From Patiriisocius sp047731265 (GTDB taxonomy: Bacteria; Bacteroidota; Bacteroidia; Flavobacteriales; Flavobacteriaceae): DNA of 64,000 bases. Under the pieces are notes generated by a model. The model was given only the letters and a program-made list of their open reading frames with translations, was not told the origin of the DNA and did no database searches. The stretch is taken from positions 2,666,001 through 2,730,000 of the forward strand of contig NZ_CP159835.1 in assembly GCF_047731265.1 (NCBI RefSeq). Direction: 5' to 3'. The translations under genes and the position numbers were made by a program. Below, piece after piece: positions 28,454 to 37,060 of this stretch (its first letter is position 1; each line of letters starts with the position of its first letter).

Positions 28454-29158
28454 ATGAAGAAAATGAAACTATATAAATTAAGAATTTTAGTTGCTGTGCT
28501 TTGTACTTCTCTATTATTTGTTCAATGTGGTGACGACGACGATAATGGTAATGTTATTGTTTCTGCGGCCTGTGATGATGGAGAGCAAAATGGAGATGAA
28601 GAAGGAGTAGATTGCGGCGGTAGTTGTGAGCCTTGTGTAGAAGAAGCCATAAATTTTTCAGGAACTTACATTCAAGAAGATAGTATGGGACGTCCTGGAA
28701 TCAACACTGTTTTTAGTGGTGCTGATGATGTAAAGAATAACTTTAATACAACAACCCCGTCAGATAGAGCTGCATTTCAGCCTATATTTCAGGCAACTTT
28801 AGAGTTGTATCACGATGTATATGCCACTTCCTTAGAGATTGATCCTGCAGACCTTGATTATGAAACCAATATTTTAGGATTAGATGCGGCAACATTTACA
28901 ACAGTACTAGCCCAGTTTGATGCATTACAAGTAGCTTCAGAAGGCCCGACATCATATTTTAATAGTACTACTGGACTTCCACTAACTGGAAGAAATTTGA
29001 CAGATGATGTTATAGACATTTCATTAATATTAATGTTTGGTGGAACATCAGGAACTCGTTTTGATGGAACTAATGATACCCCTCAATTAACGAGTGATGG
29101 TGTGGGTATTGGTACTCGTGTGTATGGTGAATTTCCTTACCTAGAGACTCCTAATTAA
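28454..29158 (+). CDS. DUF4331-type lipoprotein with cysteine-rich insert, copy 2
   Basis: A 234-residue lipoprotein (lipobox SLLFVQC). After an acidic linker comes the cysteine-rich motif DGEQNGDEEGVDCGGSCEPC, which is common in marine flavobacterial surface proteins; the rest (FSGTYIQEDSMGRPGINTVF, DDVIDISLILMFGGTSG, FPYLETPN) parallels copy 1. The ATG at 28454 is chosen; another lies three codons later. Immediately behind the intact DUF4331 gene, so a two-protein complex is likely. Ends at a strong terminator. Confidence 0.78.
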   Translation: MKKMKLYKLRILVAVLCTSLLFVQCGDDDDNGNVIVSAACDDGEQNGDEEGVDCGGSCEPCVEEAINFSGTYIQEDSMGRPGINTVFSGADDVKNNFNTTTPSDRAAFQPIFQATLELYHDVYATSLEIDPADLDYETNILGLDAATFTTVLAQFDALQVASEGPTSYFNSTTGLPLTGRNLTDDVIDISLILMFGGTSGTRFDGTNDTPQLTSDGVGIGTRVYGEFPYLETPN

Positions 29159-29173
29159 ATAACACATTAAATG

Positions 29174-29210
29174 AACAAGAAGAGAGCATTTTTGCTCTTT
29201 TCTTGTTTTT
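29174..29210 (+). terminator. Intrinsic terminator
   Basis: AACAAGAAGAGAGC pairs with GCTCTTTTCTTGTT around ATTTTT (one G-T pair) and is followed by T residues; it ends the DUF4331 module. Confidence 0.8.
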
Positions 29211-29233
29211 AAGAATAAATAATTGCCGCTGAC

Positions 29234-30523
29234 ATGAAGAATATAGGATACATAATGTTGTTAAGTTTATGCTTTATAGCCTGTAATAATGAGCCTAAAC
29301 AAGCTCCTATTACAAACTCAAATGATTATAATAAGTATTTAGAACAAGACGCAAAGGCGAGCTATAAAGCTGCAATTACTGAAAAAAAATTCTGGTCCAA
29401 TAGATTAGGAGCCGATTCTACGGGCATAGGAGATTTAGGACCATTAGCAGGGGCGTATACGCGTATTTTTCAAACAGGGGGTGCTATTGAAAATTTAAAA
29501 AAAGCAGAAGCGCTCTATAATAAAGCCATCGCAGTTGCTTCACCCATACTAAAAGATTCTTATGTGCGGGCACTGGCTCACAATTATATATCCCAGCATC
29601 GTTTTAAAGAAGCAAATGCAATGTTGGAAAAGAGTTATGCAGGACCTTCAAATAAACACGCGACAGAACTTATGTTGTTTGATAGCTATATGGAAATTGG
29701 AGCTTACAATAAGGCAAACGAGGTGCTTATAAAACTGAAAAACAACAGCGATTATAATTACTTAATTAGAGTAGCAAAATGGAGCGACCATAATGGAGAT
29801 TTAGATGCTGCCATTCGTTATTTAGAGAAAGCACGCGATATTGCAGAATCCAGAGATAGTAAACCTTTAAAGATTTGGACCTATTCAAACATAGCCGATT
29901 TTTATGGGCACGACGGAAATATAAAAGCATCGTATGACCACTACTTAAAAACCTTGGAGTTGCAACCAGATAATGCTTATGTAAAAAAAGGGATTGTATG
30001 GATTTTATATTCAAAAGAACGGAATACAAAAGAAGCAAACCGAATCTTAGACACGCTCATCAAAAATCATAACATTCCAGATTATTATCTTCTGAAAGCG
30101 GAAATGGCAGAATTTGAAAATGATCAACAGACTGCTGAAAAATATACCAATAAATTTTTAGAAGCAACGGATAATGAGAAATACGGCGGAATGTATAATA
30201 CCTATAAAATTGAAGTATTGGTAAACTCCAATCCAACTGCTGCATTGCAATTAGCAAAAGCCGAAGTTAAAAACAGGGCAACACCAGAAACATATCACTT
30301 ACTTGCATTAGCACAACTAAAGAATGGTTTAAAAACAAAAGCATTACAAACTATTGAGCAACACGTTGCGAATAAATCACCAGAACCTATGGCCTTGTTT
30401 CATAGCGCTATGGTGTATAAAGCAAACGGTCTAAGTAAAAAGGTACGTCCTTTAAAAGAATTATTATTAGAAGCAAGTTATGAGTTAGGCCCAGTAATAG
30501 CTGCTCAGGTCGCAGAACTATAG
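29234..30523 (+). CDS. TPR repeat lipoprotein
   Basis: A 429-residue lipoprotein (lipobox SLCFIAC) made of tetratricopeptide repeats over most of its length: ENLKKAEALYNKAIAVASPI, HNYISQHRFKEANAMLEKSY, DLDAAIRYLEKARDIAES, KASYDHYLKTLELQPDNAYV, and further units to residue 410. TPR domains mediate protein-protein contact; here in the periplasm or on the outer membrane. A terminator separates it from the DUF4331 module, but TPR lipoproteins commonly accompany DUF4331 genes, so a functional link is likely (inference). Confidence 0.82.
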   Translation: MKNIGYIMLLSLCFIACNNEPKQAPITNSNDYNKYLEQDAKASYKAAITEKKFWSNRLGADSTGIGDLGPLAGAYTRIFQTGGAIENLKKAEALYNKAIAVASPILKDSYVRALAHNYISQHRFKEANAMLEKSYAGPSNKHATELMLFDSYMEIGAYNKANEVLIKLKNNSDYNYLIRVAKWSDHNGDLDAAIRYLEKARDIAESRDSKPLKIWTYSNIADFYGHDGNIKASYDHYLKTLELQPDNAYVKKGIVWILYSKERNTKEANRILDTLIKNHNIPDYYLLKAEMAEFENDQQTAEKYTNKFLEATDNEKYGGMYNTYKIEVLVNSNPTAALQLAKAEVKNRATPETYHLLALAQLKNGLKTKALQTIEQHVANKSPEPMALFHSAMVYKANGLSKKVRPLKELLLEASYELGPVIAAQVAEL

Positions 30524-30558
30524 TAATAACAGTTGTCATAAACCCGGGAAGATTGTAT

Positions 30559-31350
30559 CTAAGGCGTTACAGTACCTAATGTATATAATTGTGACAGTGT
30601 AGGGGTTTCATTGCCTCCTTCAGGCCCTAACGTTATAGCAAAGGCTTCTGGTGCTGCTTGTATATCTTCAAACTTATAAATGTTTTCTGCTACAGAAGTT
30701 GCATCGTGAATAAGCCCTAAACTTTTTGGAGTTAATGGGTCTAATACTAATGACCAAACTTAATATACTTTTCCTTGAGGTGCACAAGGAAGTCCTTGAA
30801 CGTCAATATACGCTAGGTTTCCTATTGTATTATAAAATACCTTTGCATAAGCGTTGGGAGATACTGCTTGGTTAACTAGTAGGAGAATGTTTTTATAATC
30901 TTTCGATTGGAGTATTTCGAATAGGTTAGCAGTAGCTGCCAATTCGGTTTCTACTTCTATTAGGCTTTTATTTAACTCCATATTTTCTTCTTGGGTAAGT
31001 ATTATTTCCTCTTTCAAAGTATTATTTTGATTCATCATCCAGAAAATCCCACCAAGAAACAGTATTGCTGCTGTCCAGCCTAAAACAGAAGCCCAGTTTG
31101 TAGCGGTATCTTTTGGTATGGTCTTGACACTCCCAATAGTCGATAATATATCACTCTAAACCATAGCCGTTAATGAAGGTGCAGTATTTTTTGAAAGTTG
31201 CATAAGCACGCTTTCAATTCTAAAGATTTCTTCTTTTACTTCTGGGTATTTTGAAATAGCCAGAAGAACTTCTTGCTCTTCATTTGTAGGCAATGCACCA
31301 CAAACATAAAGTTCTAAATTCCCTGATTCTATAATTTATCCTGCAGTCAT
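30559..31350 (-). pseudogene. Anti-sigma factor (RskA type) gene with three in-frame stop codons
   Basis: One uninterrupted minus-strand frame of 264 codons encodes an RskA/anti-sigma-K type protein but carries three nonsense codons: TAA at codon 5, TAG near codon 70 (before SDILSTIGSVKTIP) and TAA near codon 197 (after GKVY). Between them all family features persist: SGNLELYVCGALPTNEEQEV, a membrane helix (WASVLGWTAAILFLGGIFWM), a coiled-coil stretch and the periplasmic end with PEAFAITLGPEGG. Only 4 bases separate it from the sigma gene. With stops at these places no functional anti-sigma can be made unless the codons are read through. Confidence 0.87.
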
Positions 31351-31354
31351 AATG

Positions 31355-32005
31355 TTATTCTAAGACGCTCGTTTGTAATGATTTCATACAATTTCTATCC
31401 CTATTTTTCAGAGAGCCAAGTGGCATTTCAAGTTCTTCTACCGCCTCTTTTTGTATAAAACCCTTAAAATATAAAAGGTCAATTATTTTTATACAAATAG
31501 GTTTTAATTGCCCTACAAACTTTTTAATCTCTAATGCATTGGTGCTTCTATTCAAGCTATCACTCCCAGACAATATATCTACGAAGTTAGCTGTAGATAG
31601 GTTTTTCTTTGAATTTTTATATGCTTCGGAGCGCGTTTGGTCAATTGCAGTATTTCTAGCAATATTTAAAGCCCATGTAAAAAACCTCCCCTTATTAATA
31701 TCATACGATTTTAAATTGTTCCAGATTTTAATAAAAACATCTTGAAGCGTTTCTTCGGCAATCGCCGAGTCCAAAACATCACTGTACACTATTCCATAAA
31801 GCGCTTCTGAATACAATGTATAAATTCTTGCAAATGCCGTTTCGTTTCCGTTTTGCATTTCAAGAATTAGTTCATCAGGTTGTCTCGTTGAGAATTTTTT
31901 GAAAGATAAAGAATTTAAATAATTGGTTATAAATGAAATTCTTTTTTCTTTACAATAGTGACCATATCCCAAAGCAAAAATGCCAATGAAATTATTCATT
32001 GGCAT
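31355..32005 (-). CDS. ECF-type sigma factor, start uncertain
   Basis: An ECF sigma factor: region 2 reads ARIYTLYSEALYGIVYSDVL and AEETLQDVFIKIWNNLKSYD, region 4 reads LLYFKGFIQKEAVEELEMPL followed by GSLKNRDRNCMKSL. The first available ATG (32005) lies inside the hairpin that ends the sod gene, and about 45 residues before region 2 look non-family, so the natural start codon may be lost. Several residues in region 4 differ from the usual GFTQKEAAEELxxPLGTxKTR pattern. With the anti-sigma gene behind it carrying three stops, the whole regulatory pair appears to be decaying; it would otherwise be expected to control the DUF4331 genes (inference). Confidence 0.7.
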   Translation of the reverse strand: MPMNNFIGIFALGYGHYCKEKRISFITNYLNSLSFKKFSTRQPDELILEMQNGNETAFARIYTLYSEALYGIVYSDVLDSAIAEETLQDVFIKIWNNLKSYDINKGRFFTWALNIARNTAIDQTRSEAYKNSKKNLSTANFVDILSGSDSLNRSTNALEIKKFVGQLKPICIKIIDLLYFKGFIQKEAVEELEMPLGSLKNRDRNCMKSLQTSVLE

Positions 32006-32008
32006 TTG
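31974..32008 (-). terminator. Intrinsic terminator of the SOD gene
   Basis: AAATGCCAATGAA (31978-31990) pairs with TTCATTGGCATTT (31995-32007), with an A run on the left that becomes a U run in the minus-strand transcript. It follows the superoxide dismutase gene by about 18 bases. Confidence 0.85.
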
Positions 32009-32025
32009 TTAATTTAAAACTATTA

Positions 32026-32601
32026 TTATTGAATTATCCCTCCACAACTAACTCTAGCGCCAGCAGCACCAGAAGGTTGTGAGGTGAAATCATCTGCTCC
32101 TTGATGAACGATTATTGCTTTTCCTAAAATATCTTTTGCTTCCTCTCCGCATCCAATGCACCATTCGTCTGTTTGCATTCCTATGCTTCCTGTGCCATCT
32201 TCAGCTACTTTAAAATTACCTATATCTCCTTTGTGATACTCACTTTGGTCGCCCCATTTACCGTGATCCTTAAAGGCAGGGTTCCAATGGCCTCCAGAAG
32301 ATTTACCATCTGCAGATGAACAATCTGCTTTTTCATGTATATGTATCGCGTGCATACCAGGAGTTAGATTTGTTAAAAACGCTTCAAACATCACCATTTC
32401 TCCTTTTTGTGTAAATGTAACCTTACCACTGGCCTCACTGTCACTTTTTGATTCTAACGCAAAGGATACAGTCTTTATGTCAACGGATATAGTTTTTAAT
32501 TCTTCGGTTACTTCTTCGTTTACCACATCCTCGTCTTTTTTGTCACTTTTACAGCTAAATGCGATTAATGACACTACTAAAATTGCAAAATATTTTTTCA
32601 T
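32026..32601 (-). CDS. Cu/Zn superoxide dismutase family lipoprotein
   Basis: A 191-residue lipoprotein (lipobox SLIAFSC) with a Cu/Zn-SOD fold from about residue 45. Metal ligands are in HAIHIHEKADC (copper), GGHWNP and the zinc-loop DHGKWGDQSEYHKGDIGN, and the last copper histidine is in GKAIIVHQGADD; the structural cysteines in ADC and ARVSCGGI are present. It removes superoxide in the periplasm or at the surface. An unusual CIGCGEE segment in the C-terminal half adds two cysteines not needed for the fold. Monocistronic with its own terminator. Confidence 0.9.
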   Translation of the reverse strand: MKKYFAILVVSLIAFSCKSDKKDEDVVNEEVTEELKTISVDIKTVSFALESKSDSEASGKVTFTQKGEMVMFEAFLTNLTPGMHAIHIHEKADCSSADGKSSGGHWNPAFKDHGKWGDQSEYHKGDIGNFKVAEDGTGSIGMQTDEWCIGCGEEAKDILGKAIIVHQGADDFTSQPSGAAGARVSCGGIIQ

Positions 32602-32924
32602 TTGTCTATGTTTTTATTATTTGTAATTTTTAAAGATACAATCAATGCATTAGGGCAACAAAAAATTATGAAAAAATTAAAAATCAGCACTACTCAAGAG
32701 AATACAGTTTATAAACAACATCTTTAATAGCACATTTTTTTTGATACCGTTTGCATTGATAAATGTGAATTTTTTTATAAAAGTAAATTTATTTAGTTGA
32801 AAAATAACCATTTACTGCAACCCTGGTGTTCTCCTCTTTTTTCAATGGTTTTGCAATCGTCTCAGAAAATATTAAACCCTGAGTTCCGGTAATGCTAAAT
32901 CAAATTTATTGGATGATTCCATCA
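32602..32924. other. Intergenic AT-rich gap
   Basis: About 320 bases between the sod gene and the hydrolase-OsmC gene hold no recognisable gene or repeat. The left part should contain the sod promoter and the right part the 3' untranslated end of the hydrolase-OsmC gene. Confidence 0.5.
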
Positions 32925-34142
32925 TTATATAAGGGTAGTAATTACTTGTGTATCGGTATTCAATGTTTTGTGAACAGGACATTTGTCTGCTATTTGTAAC
33001 AAGCGTTTTAATTGTTTGTCATCAAGCTTTCCTGTAAACTTTATTTCTTTGCGAAAGGTGTCTATCTTTTTTATACCATCGGCATCACAATTATCACAAT
33101 CACTTGCATAATCTCTTCCATAACTCGTGTGAACTTCTACATTTTCAACATCCCAACCCTTGCGTTTAGCGTACATCTGTATAGTCATTGCTGTGCACGC
33201 AGAAAGACTTCCTGCTAAAAGTTCATACGGGGTAGGTCCATAATTATTTCCACCCACTTTTAGAGGCTCGTCTGCTTTGCTAAAGTGACTTCCCATTTTC
33301 ATAACGGTCGTAAAGCCATCGTCTCCATCAAGACTTGCCGCTACTTGATGGCTAGATCTTATTATTTCTTCTTCTGGAACAGCTATATATCGGGCAGCCC
33401 AGCCCGAAATTACTTTTCCTACATAAGCTGCATTTTTTTTACCAATGAGTAAATGTTCGCTACCATCTAGGGTTACAAAACTTTTTGGGTGTTTTGCAGC
33501 GTGGTAAATTTCTTCTGCATTCTTAATGGATACTGTAGCATCTTGTGGGGAGTGTAATATTAGTATGGCTTTACCGTGAAGTTTTGCAGCGGCTCGTTGA
33601 CAGGATTGTTCTTCAAGATCATCAAAAAACTGTTTTTTGAATTTAAATTCTCGTCCTGCTAATACTACATTTGCTTCGCCTTCATTTTCAATAATTGCTG
33701 CTTGCTCCCCAAACTGACTTTTAACGTGCACTGGGTTACTAGGCGCTCCAATCGTAGCCAGCGCTTGTATGGATGGGATTTCGTGGGCTGCAAAAATGGC
33801 TGCTGCGCCGCCTAAAGAATGCCCAATCAATAGAGAAGGGGCTTTAAAGTTGGTTTCTAAAAATTTAGCAGCGTATACTAAATCTTCTATATTACTAGAA
33901 AAGTTCGTGTCTGAAAAGTCACCATCACTATCTCCCAAGCCCGTAAAATCAAAACGGAGCACGCCAAAGCCTTCACTCGCCAATGCCTTACTCACATTGC
34001 GTACCGCACTAAAATCTTTGGTACAAGTAAAACAATGTGCAAAAATCGCAAAGTTATGAGGTTCTTGATCTAATGGCATATCCATGCGCCCAGAAAGGGT
34101 TATTCCTTGAGCGTTGGTGAATGTTATTTTTGATGATTTCAT
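32925..34142 (-). CDS. Bifunctional alpha/beta hydrolase - OsmC family protein
   Basis: A 405-residue fusion. Residues 1-250 are an alpha/beta hydrolase with HCFTCTKDFSAVRN, nucleophile elbow GHSLGG, acid in HSPQDATVS and histidine in LDGSEHLLIG. Residues about 270-405 are an OsmC/Ohr-type peroxidase domain with the catalytic cysteines in LSACTAMT and DKCPVHKT. OsmC domains reduce organic hydroperoxides; the linked hydrolase may release the substrate (inference). This fusion is known in proteobacteria and Bacteroidota. A CDNCDADG insert adds a further cysteine pair. Cytoplasmic, monocistronic. Confidence 0.9.
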   Translation of the reverse strand: MKSSKITFTNAQGITLSGRMDMPLDQEPHNFAIFAHCFTCTKDFSAVRNVSKALASEGFGVLRFDFTGLGDSDGDFSDTNFSSNIEDLVYAAKFLETNFKAPSLLIGHSLGGAAAIFAAHEIPSIQALATIGAPSNPVHVKSQFGEQAAIIENEGEANVVLAGREFKFKKQFFDDLEEQSCQRAAAKLHGKAILILHSPQDATVSIKNAEEIYHAAKHPKSFVTLDGSEHLLIGKKNAAYVGKVISGWAARYIAVPEEEIIRSSHQVAASLDGDDGFTTVMKMGSHFSKADEPLKVGGNNYGPTPYELLAGSLSACTAMTIQMYAKRKGWDVENVEVHTSYGRDYASDCDNCDADGIKKIDTFRKEIKFTGKLDDKQLKRLLQIADKCPVHKTLNTDTQVITTLI

Positions 34143-34338
34143 TTTGTTATTTAGTTATTTAAGTGGTTCTATTTTAGTCTGTTTCAAAATTTTACTCAAC
34201 AGCTTTTCCTTTTTGAATTTTAAATGACACTATTTTTCTGGTATTATTTTATTCATATGTAGATTTTACATTGTGTCCAACTATTGTTTACAAACACTAA
34301 GTCACAATTAGTTTCTAAAATTTCAGATTAAAAGATAT

Positions 34339-35052
34339 TTAAAAATCACGCCCCTCCCTCAAATCAAGATTATACCAAAACCCCAATTGTAACCTATCAA
34401 AGTTGATCCCCGTAAAATGGTTTTTTAAATAACCAATTTCAGATCTCAGATCTTTACTCCATTTATAACCCACAGCGCCATACAATCTATTTTGACCAAA
34501 AATGGGTTCTTGGAGATTGATAAAAATTTCATTGTAAGCACTTACATACCAAGTTTCGGTAATGGGGTAGGTGAGTCTCAATAAATATCTAGCTCTGTAT
34601 TGTGTTGCGTTTCCATTGGTTGGACTGTCGATAAATCGTTGTTCAAACCTATAGCGATGTACGCTTTTAAATTTCCAAAGAGAGTTTCTAATTATAAATT
34701 GACCGTAAAGTCTATGTTCTGTAATGTTTTCTTCACCGCTAGGCTCTTCAAAGGTTACATCTGTCGATATGTAGGCGTATCCCAATGTTACAGCAGCTTT
34801 GTCTGTAATATGCCAATTAAAACCATTCCTAACCAATAATTGATTAAAATTGGAACCTACTTCATACGTTCGGTATTGAATTTCTGGACTAATACTAATC
34901 CGTTCAGAAAGCCGCACGTTCCCAAAAAACATCCTCCAACTTCCTAGTTTATCTTGTCCTGTTTCTTGTGCATTTGTTTTGGTTAATGGCAGTACGCTTA
35001 ATATTACCGTTAGTGCAAGTAGTCTCTTCATTTTTGAATTTGCCTTTGTCAT
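34339..35052 (-). CDS. DUF2490 domain outer-membrane protein
   Basis: A 237-residue protein with a signal peptide (MKRLLALTVILSVLPLTKTNAQ, which begins at the second Met, 35031) and a DUF2490 domain, a predicted outer-membrane beta-barrel with strands such as LSERISISPEIQYRTYEV, HRLYGQFIIRNSLWKFKS and ARYLLRLTYPITETWYVSAY and an end of alternating aromatics (LQLGFWYNLDL). Function unknown; DUF2490 proteins are common single-copy barrels in Bacteroidota. Its start is 51 bases downstream of the end of the S9 peptidase gene, so co-transcription is possible. Confidence 0.8.
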   Translation of the reverse strand: MTKANSKMKRLLALTVILSVLPLTKTNAQETGQDKLGSWRMFFGNVRLSERISISPEIQYRTYEVGSNFNQLLVRNGFNWHITDKAAVTLGYAYISTDVTFEEPSGEENITEHRLYGQFIIRNSLWKFKSVHRYRFEQRFIDSPTNGNATQYRARYLLRLTYPITETWYVSAYNEIFINLQEPIFGQNRLYGAVGYKWSKDLRSEIGYLKNHFTGINFDRLQLGFWYNLDLREGRDF

Positions 35053-35102
35053 AATGGCCTTTAGCCTCTAGCCAAATAGCTAAAGACCAAACTAATGGAT
35101 AT

Positions 35103-37049
35103 TTAATGGGTGTCTATATTAATGGCAGCTGGTTTTTCTGTATCCAAATTGCTTTCGGTATTTCCTTTTAAGTATTTGTCTAGAAACTTTTTTATTTTTC
35201 CGTAGGCTTCAATTTGATTTTCTTTTTTTACAAAACCGTGGCCTTCATCTTCAAACAATACATACTCTACAGGAACTCCATTTTTACGAACACCTTCCAC
35301 AATTTCATCACTTTCTACCTGCAGTACTCGTGGATCTTGAGCTCCTTGCAACACCATAAGTGGCTTCGTAACTTTATCGGTATGAAATAAAGGCGAAATT
35401 TGGCGCAGTCTTATAGAATCTGCAGTGTTAGGGTCTCCCATCTCTGTGTATAATGCCTCTTTGAAAGATTCCCACCACGGCGGAATGCTTTTTAAAGTAC
35501 GTAACCAATTGGTAACACCAAAAATATTAACGCCCACATTAAATTCCTCCGGAGCATAAGTTAATGCTGCCATCGTCATATATCCACCATAAGAACCTCC
35601 AATGATTCCAATGCGTTCACCGTCAATAACATCTCGCGAAGCCAACCAATTTTTTCCTTCAACACAATCTTTTAAATCTTTATCCCCGTGATTTTGATCA
35701 TCCATTTGATAGAATGTTTTTCCGTAGCCGCTACTTCCTCTATTATTAACTGCTAACACAGCATACCCATGATTTACTAAATACTGAATGGTACTGTTAA
35801 AACCCTGTCTAGACTGTCCACCTGGCCCGCCGTGAACCCAAACAAGCGCAGGAACTGGACTTTCTTTGGTTGCTTGTTTTGGTTGGTAATAGATTGCTGG
35901 AATTTCAACACCATCAAAAGATTTGTATCTAATTACTTCAGCTGAAACTAAATCCTCTTGGTTAATTTCATTGTTTAAGTTTTCGGTAAGTCTTGAAAAC
36001 TCTTTTGTTTTTAAATTATATGAATAAGAATCTGAAGGCGTACTTGATTCACCCATACGCAATAGGACAGCATCTTCATCACGAGAGAAGGAAACATCTG
36101 TAATTTCTTTGTTTTCTACACTAGGTAATTCCAAGGTTTTTCCGGTAGCAATTTCAGTAATCTCTAGACTATTTTTTGCATCTTCATTAATGAATGTGGT
36201 TTGGTATTTTCCATTTTCAGAAAAAGAATAGCCATTAATATCCCAGTCTCTTTCTACAACCTTTTCTTTCGCACCAGTTTCTATATCGTATTTCATTACA
36301 TAACTAAATTCCCCGCCATCATCTGTAGAATAATACATAGCCTTTCCATCTGGCGAAATGTATTGCGGACTGTTCCCGCTTTGCGCATCATTAATTTTAG
36401 TCTTGATTCCCGTTTCAGTATTTAAAATATATAAATCGGTATCATTTGTATTAATAGGGCTTACCAGTGCGATGTGTTTTTTGTCATCTGTCATTCCAGC
36501 AAAATCGAATCCTTCTTCAATTTGATAGATCATTTTTGGACTTAAGGTCTCTAAATCCATTTCATAATGATCTGTATATCTGGGATCTCTTTCATTGCTT
36601 CCATAGTAAAAGCTTTTTCCATCTTTTGACCACCCACGAAAAAGGGCGCGAACTTTTTCAGTAGGAGTGAGGGCTTTAATAGTTTCGCCGTCTTTCATAT
36701 AGATTTTATAAATTTCATCTCCATTACCATCCATTCTAAAGAGAATGCGATCGTCTTCTGGGAAATAAGAAATTCCATAAATGGAAGCACTATCACTTTT
36801 TGTAACGGGTATTAATTCGCCCCCTGTTGCAATAGTGGTGTACATATTATAAATACCAGATCGATTGCTAGTCATCAATACTTTACTTTTGTCTGACGAG
36901 TATCCGTTGGCAGACGCATTCTCATTATCCATAAATTGGGCTATGGTATAGTTTTCAACTTCGGTTGCAGTTGTTTCGTAGGCAGCCTTTTCGTTTTTGC
37001 AACTAACGATCATTAACAGACCGAGGATTGCTAGTATTGGTTTTTTCAT
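35103..37049 (-). CDS. S9 family prolyl-oligopeptidase, lipoprotein
   Basis: A 648-residue lipoprotein (lipobox LLMIVSC). The first 390 residues form a beta-propeller of TolB/DPP-like blades (TGIKTKINDAQSGNSPQYIS, KAMYYSTDDGG). The catalytic alpha/beta hydrolase domain shows GGSYGGY (Ser near 487), aspartate in QGAQDPRV (near 570) and histidine in DEGHGF (near 604). It cuts short peptides after proline or similar residues in the periplasm. It is followed on the minus strand by DUF2490 and preceded 11 bases upstream by the large BNR protein, so it may be co-transcribed with the latter. Confidence 0.92.
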   Translation of the reverse strand: MKKPILAILGLLMIVSCKNEKAAYETTATEVENYTIAQFMDNENASANGYSSDKSKVLMTSNRSGIYNMYTTIATGGELIPVTKSDSASIYGISYFPEDDRILFRMDGNGDEIYKIYMKDGETIKALTPTEKVRALFRGWSKDGKSFYYGSNERDPRYTDHYEMDLETLSPKMIYQIEEGFDFAGMTDDKKHIALVSPINTNDTDLYILNTETGIKTKINDAQSGNSPQYISPDGKAMYYSTDDGGEFSYVMKYDIETGAKEKVVERDWDINGYSFSENGKYQTTFINEDAKNSLEITEIATGKTLELPSVENKEITDVSFSRDEDAVLLRMGESSTPSDSYSYNLKTKEFSRLTENLNNEINQEDLVSAEVIRYKSFDGVEIPAIYYQPKQATKESPVPALVWVHGGPGGQSRQGFNSTIQYLVNHGYAVLAVNNRGSSGYGKTFYQMDDQNHGDKDLKDCVEGKNWLASRDVIDGERIGIIGGSYGGYMTMAALTYAPEEFNVGVNIFGVTNWLRTLKSIPPWWESFKEALYTEMGDPNTADSIRLRQISPLFHTDKVTKPLMVLQGAQDPRVLQVESDEIVEGVRKNGVPVEYVLFEDEGHGFVKKENQIEAYGKIKKFLDKYLKGNTESNLDTEKPAAINIDTH

Positions 37050-37060
37050 AATTGGTTCTT

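Noticed and set aside
30559..31350. Possibility that TAA/TAG are read as glutamine in this organism.
   Set aside because: All intact genes in the window end in TAA, TAG or TGA at the expected place, so a general reassignment is excluded; only a local lesion or rare readthrough remains.
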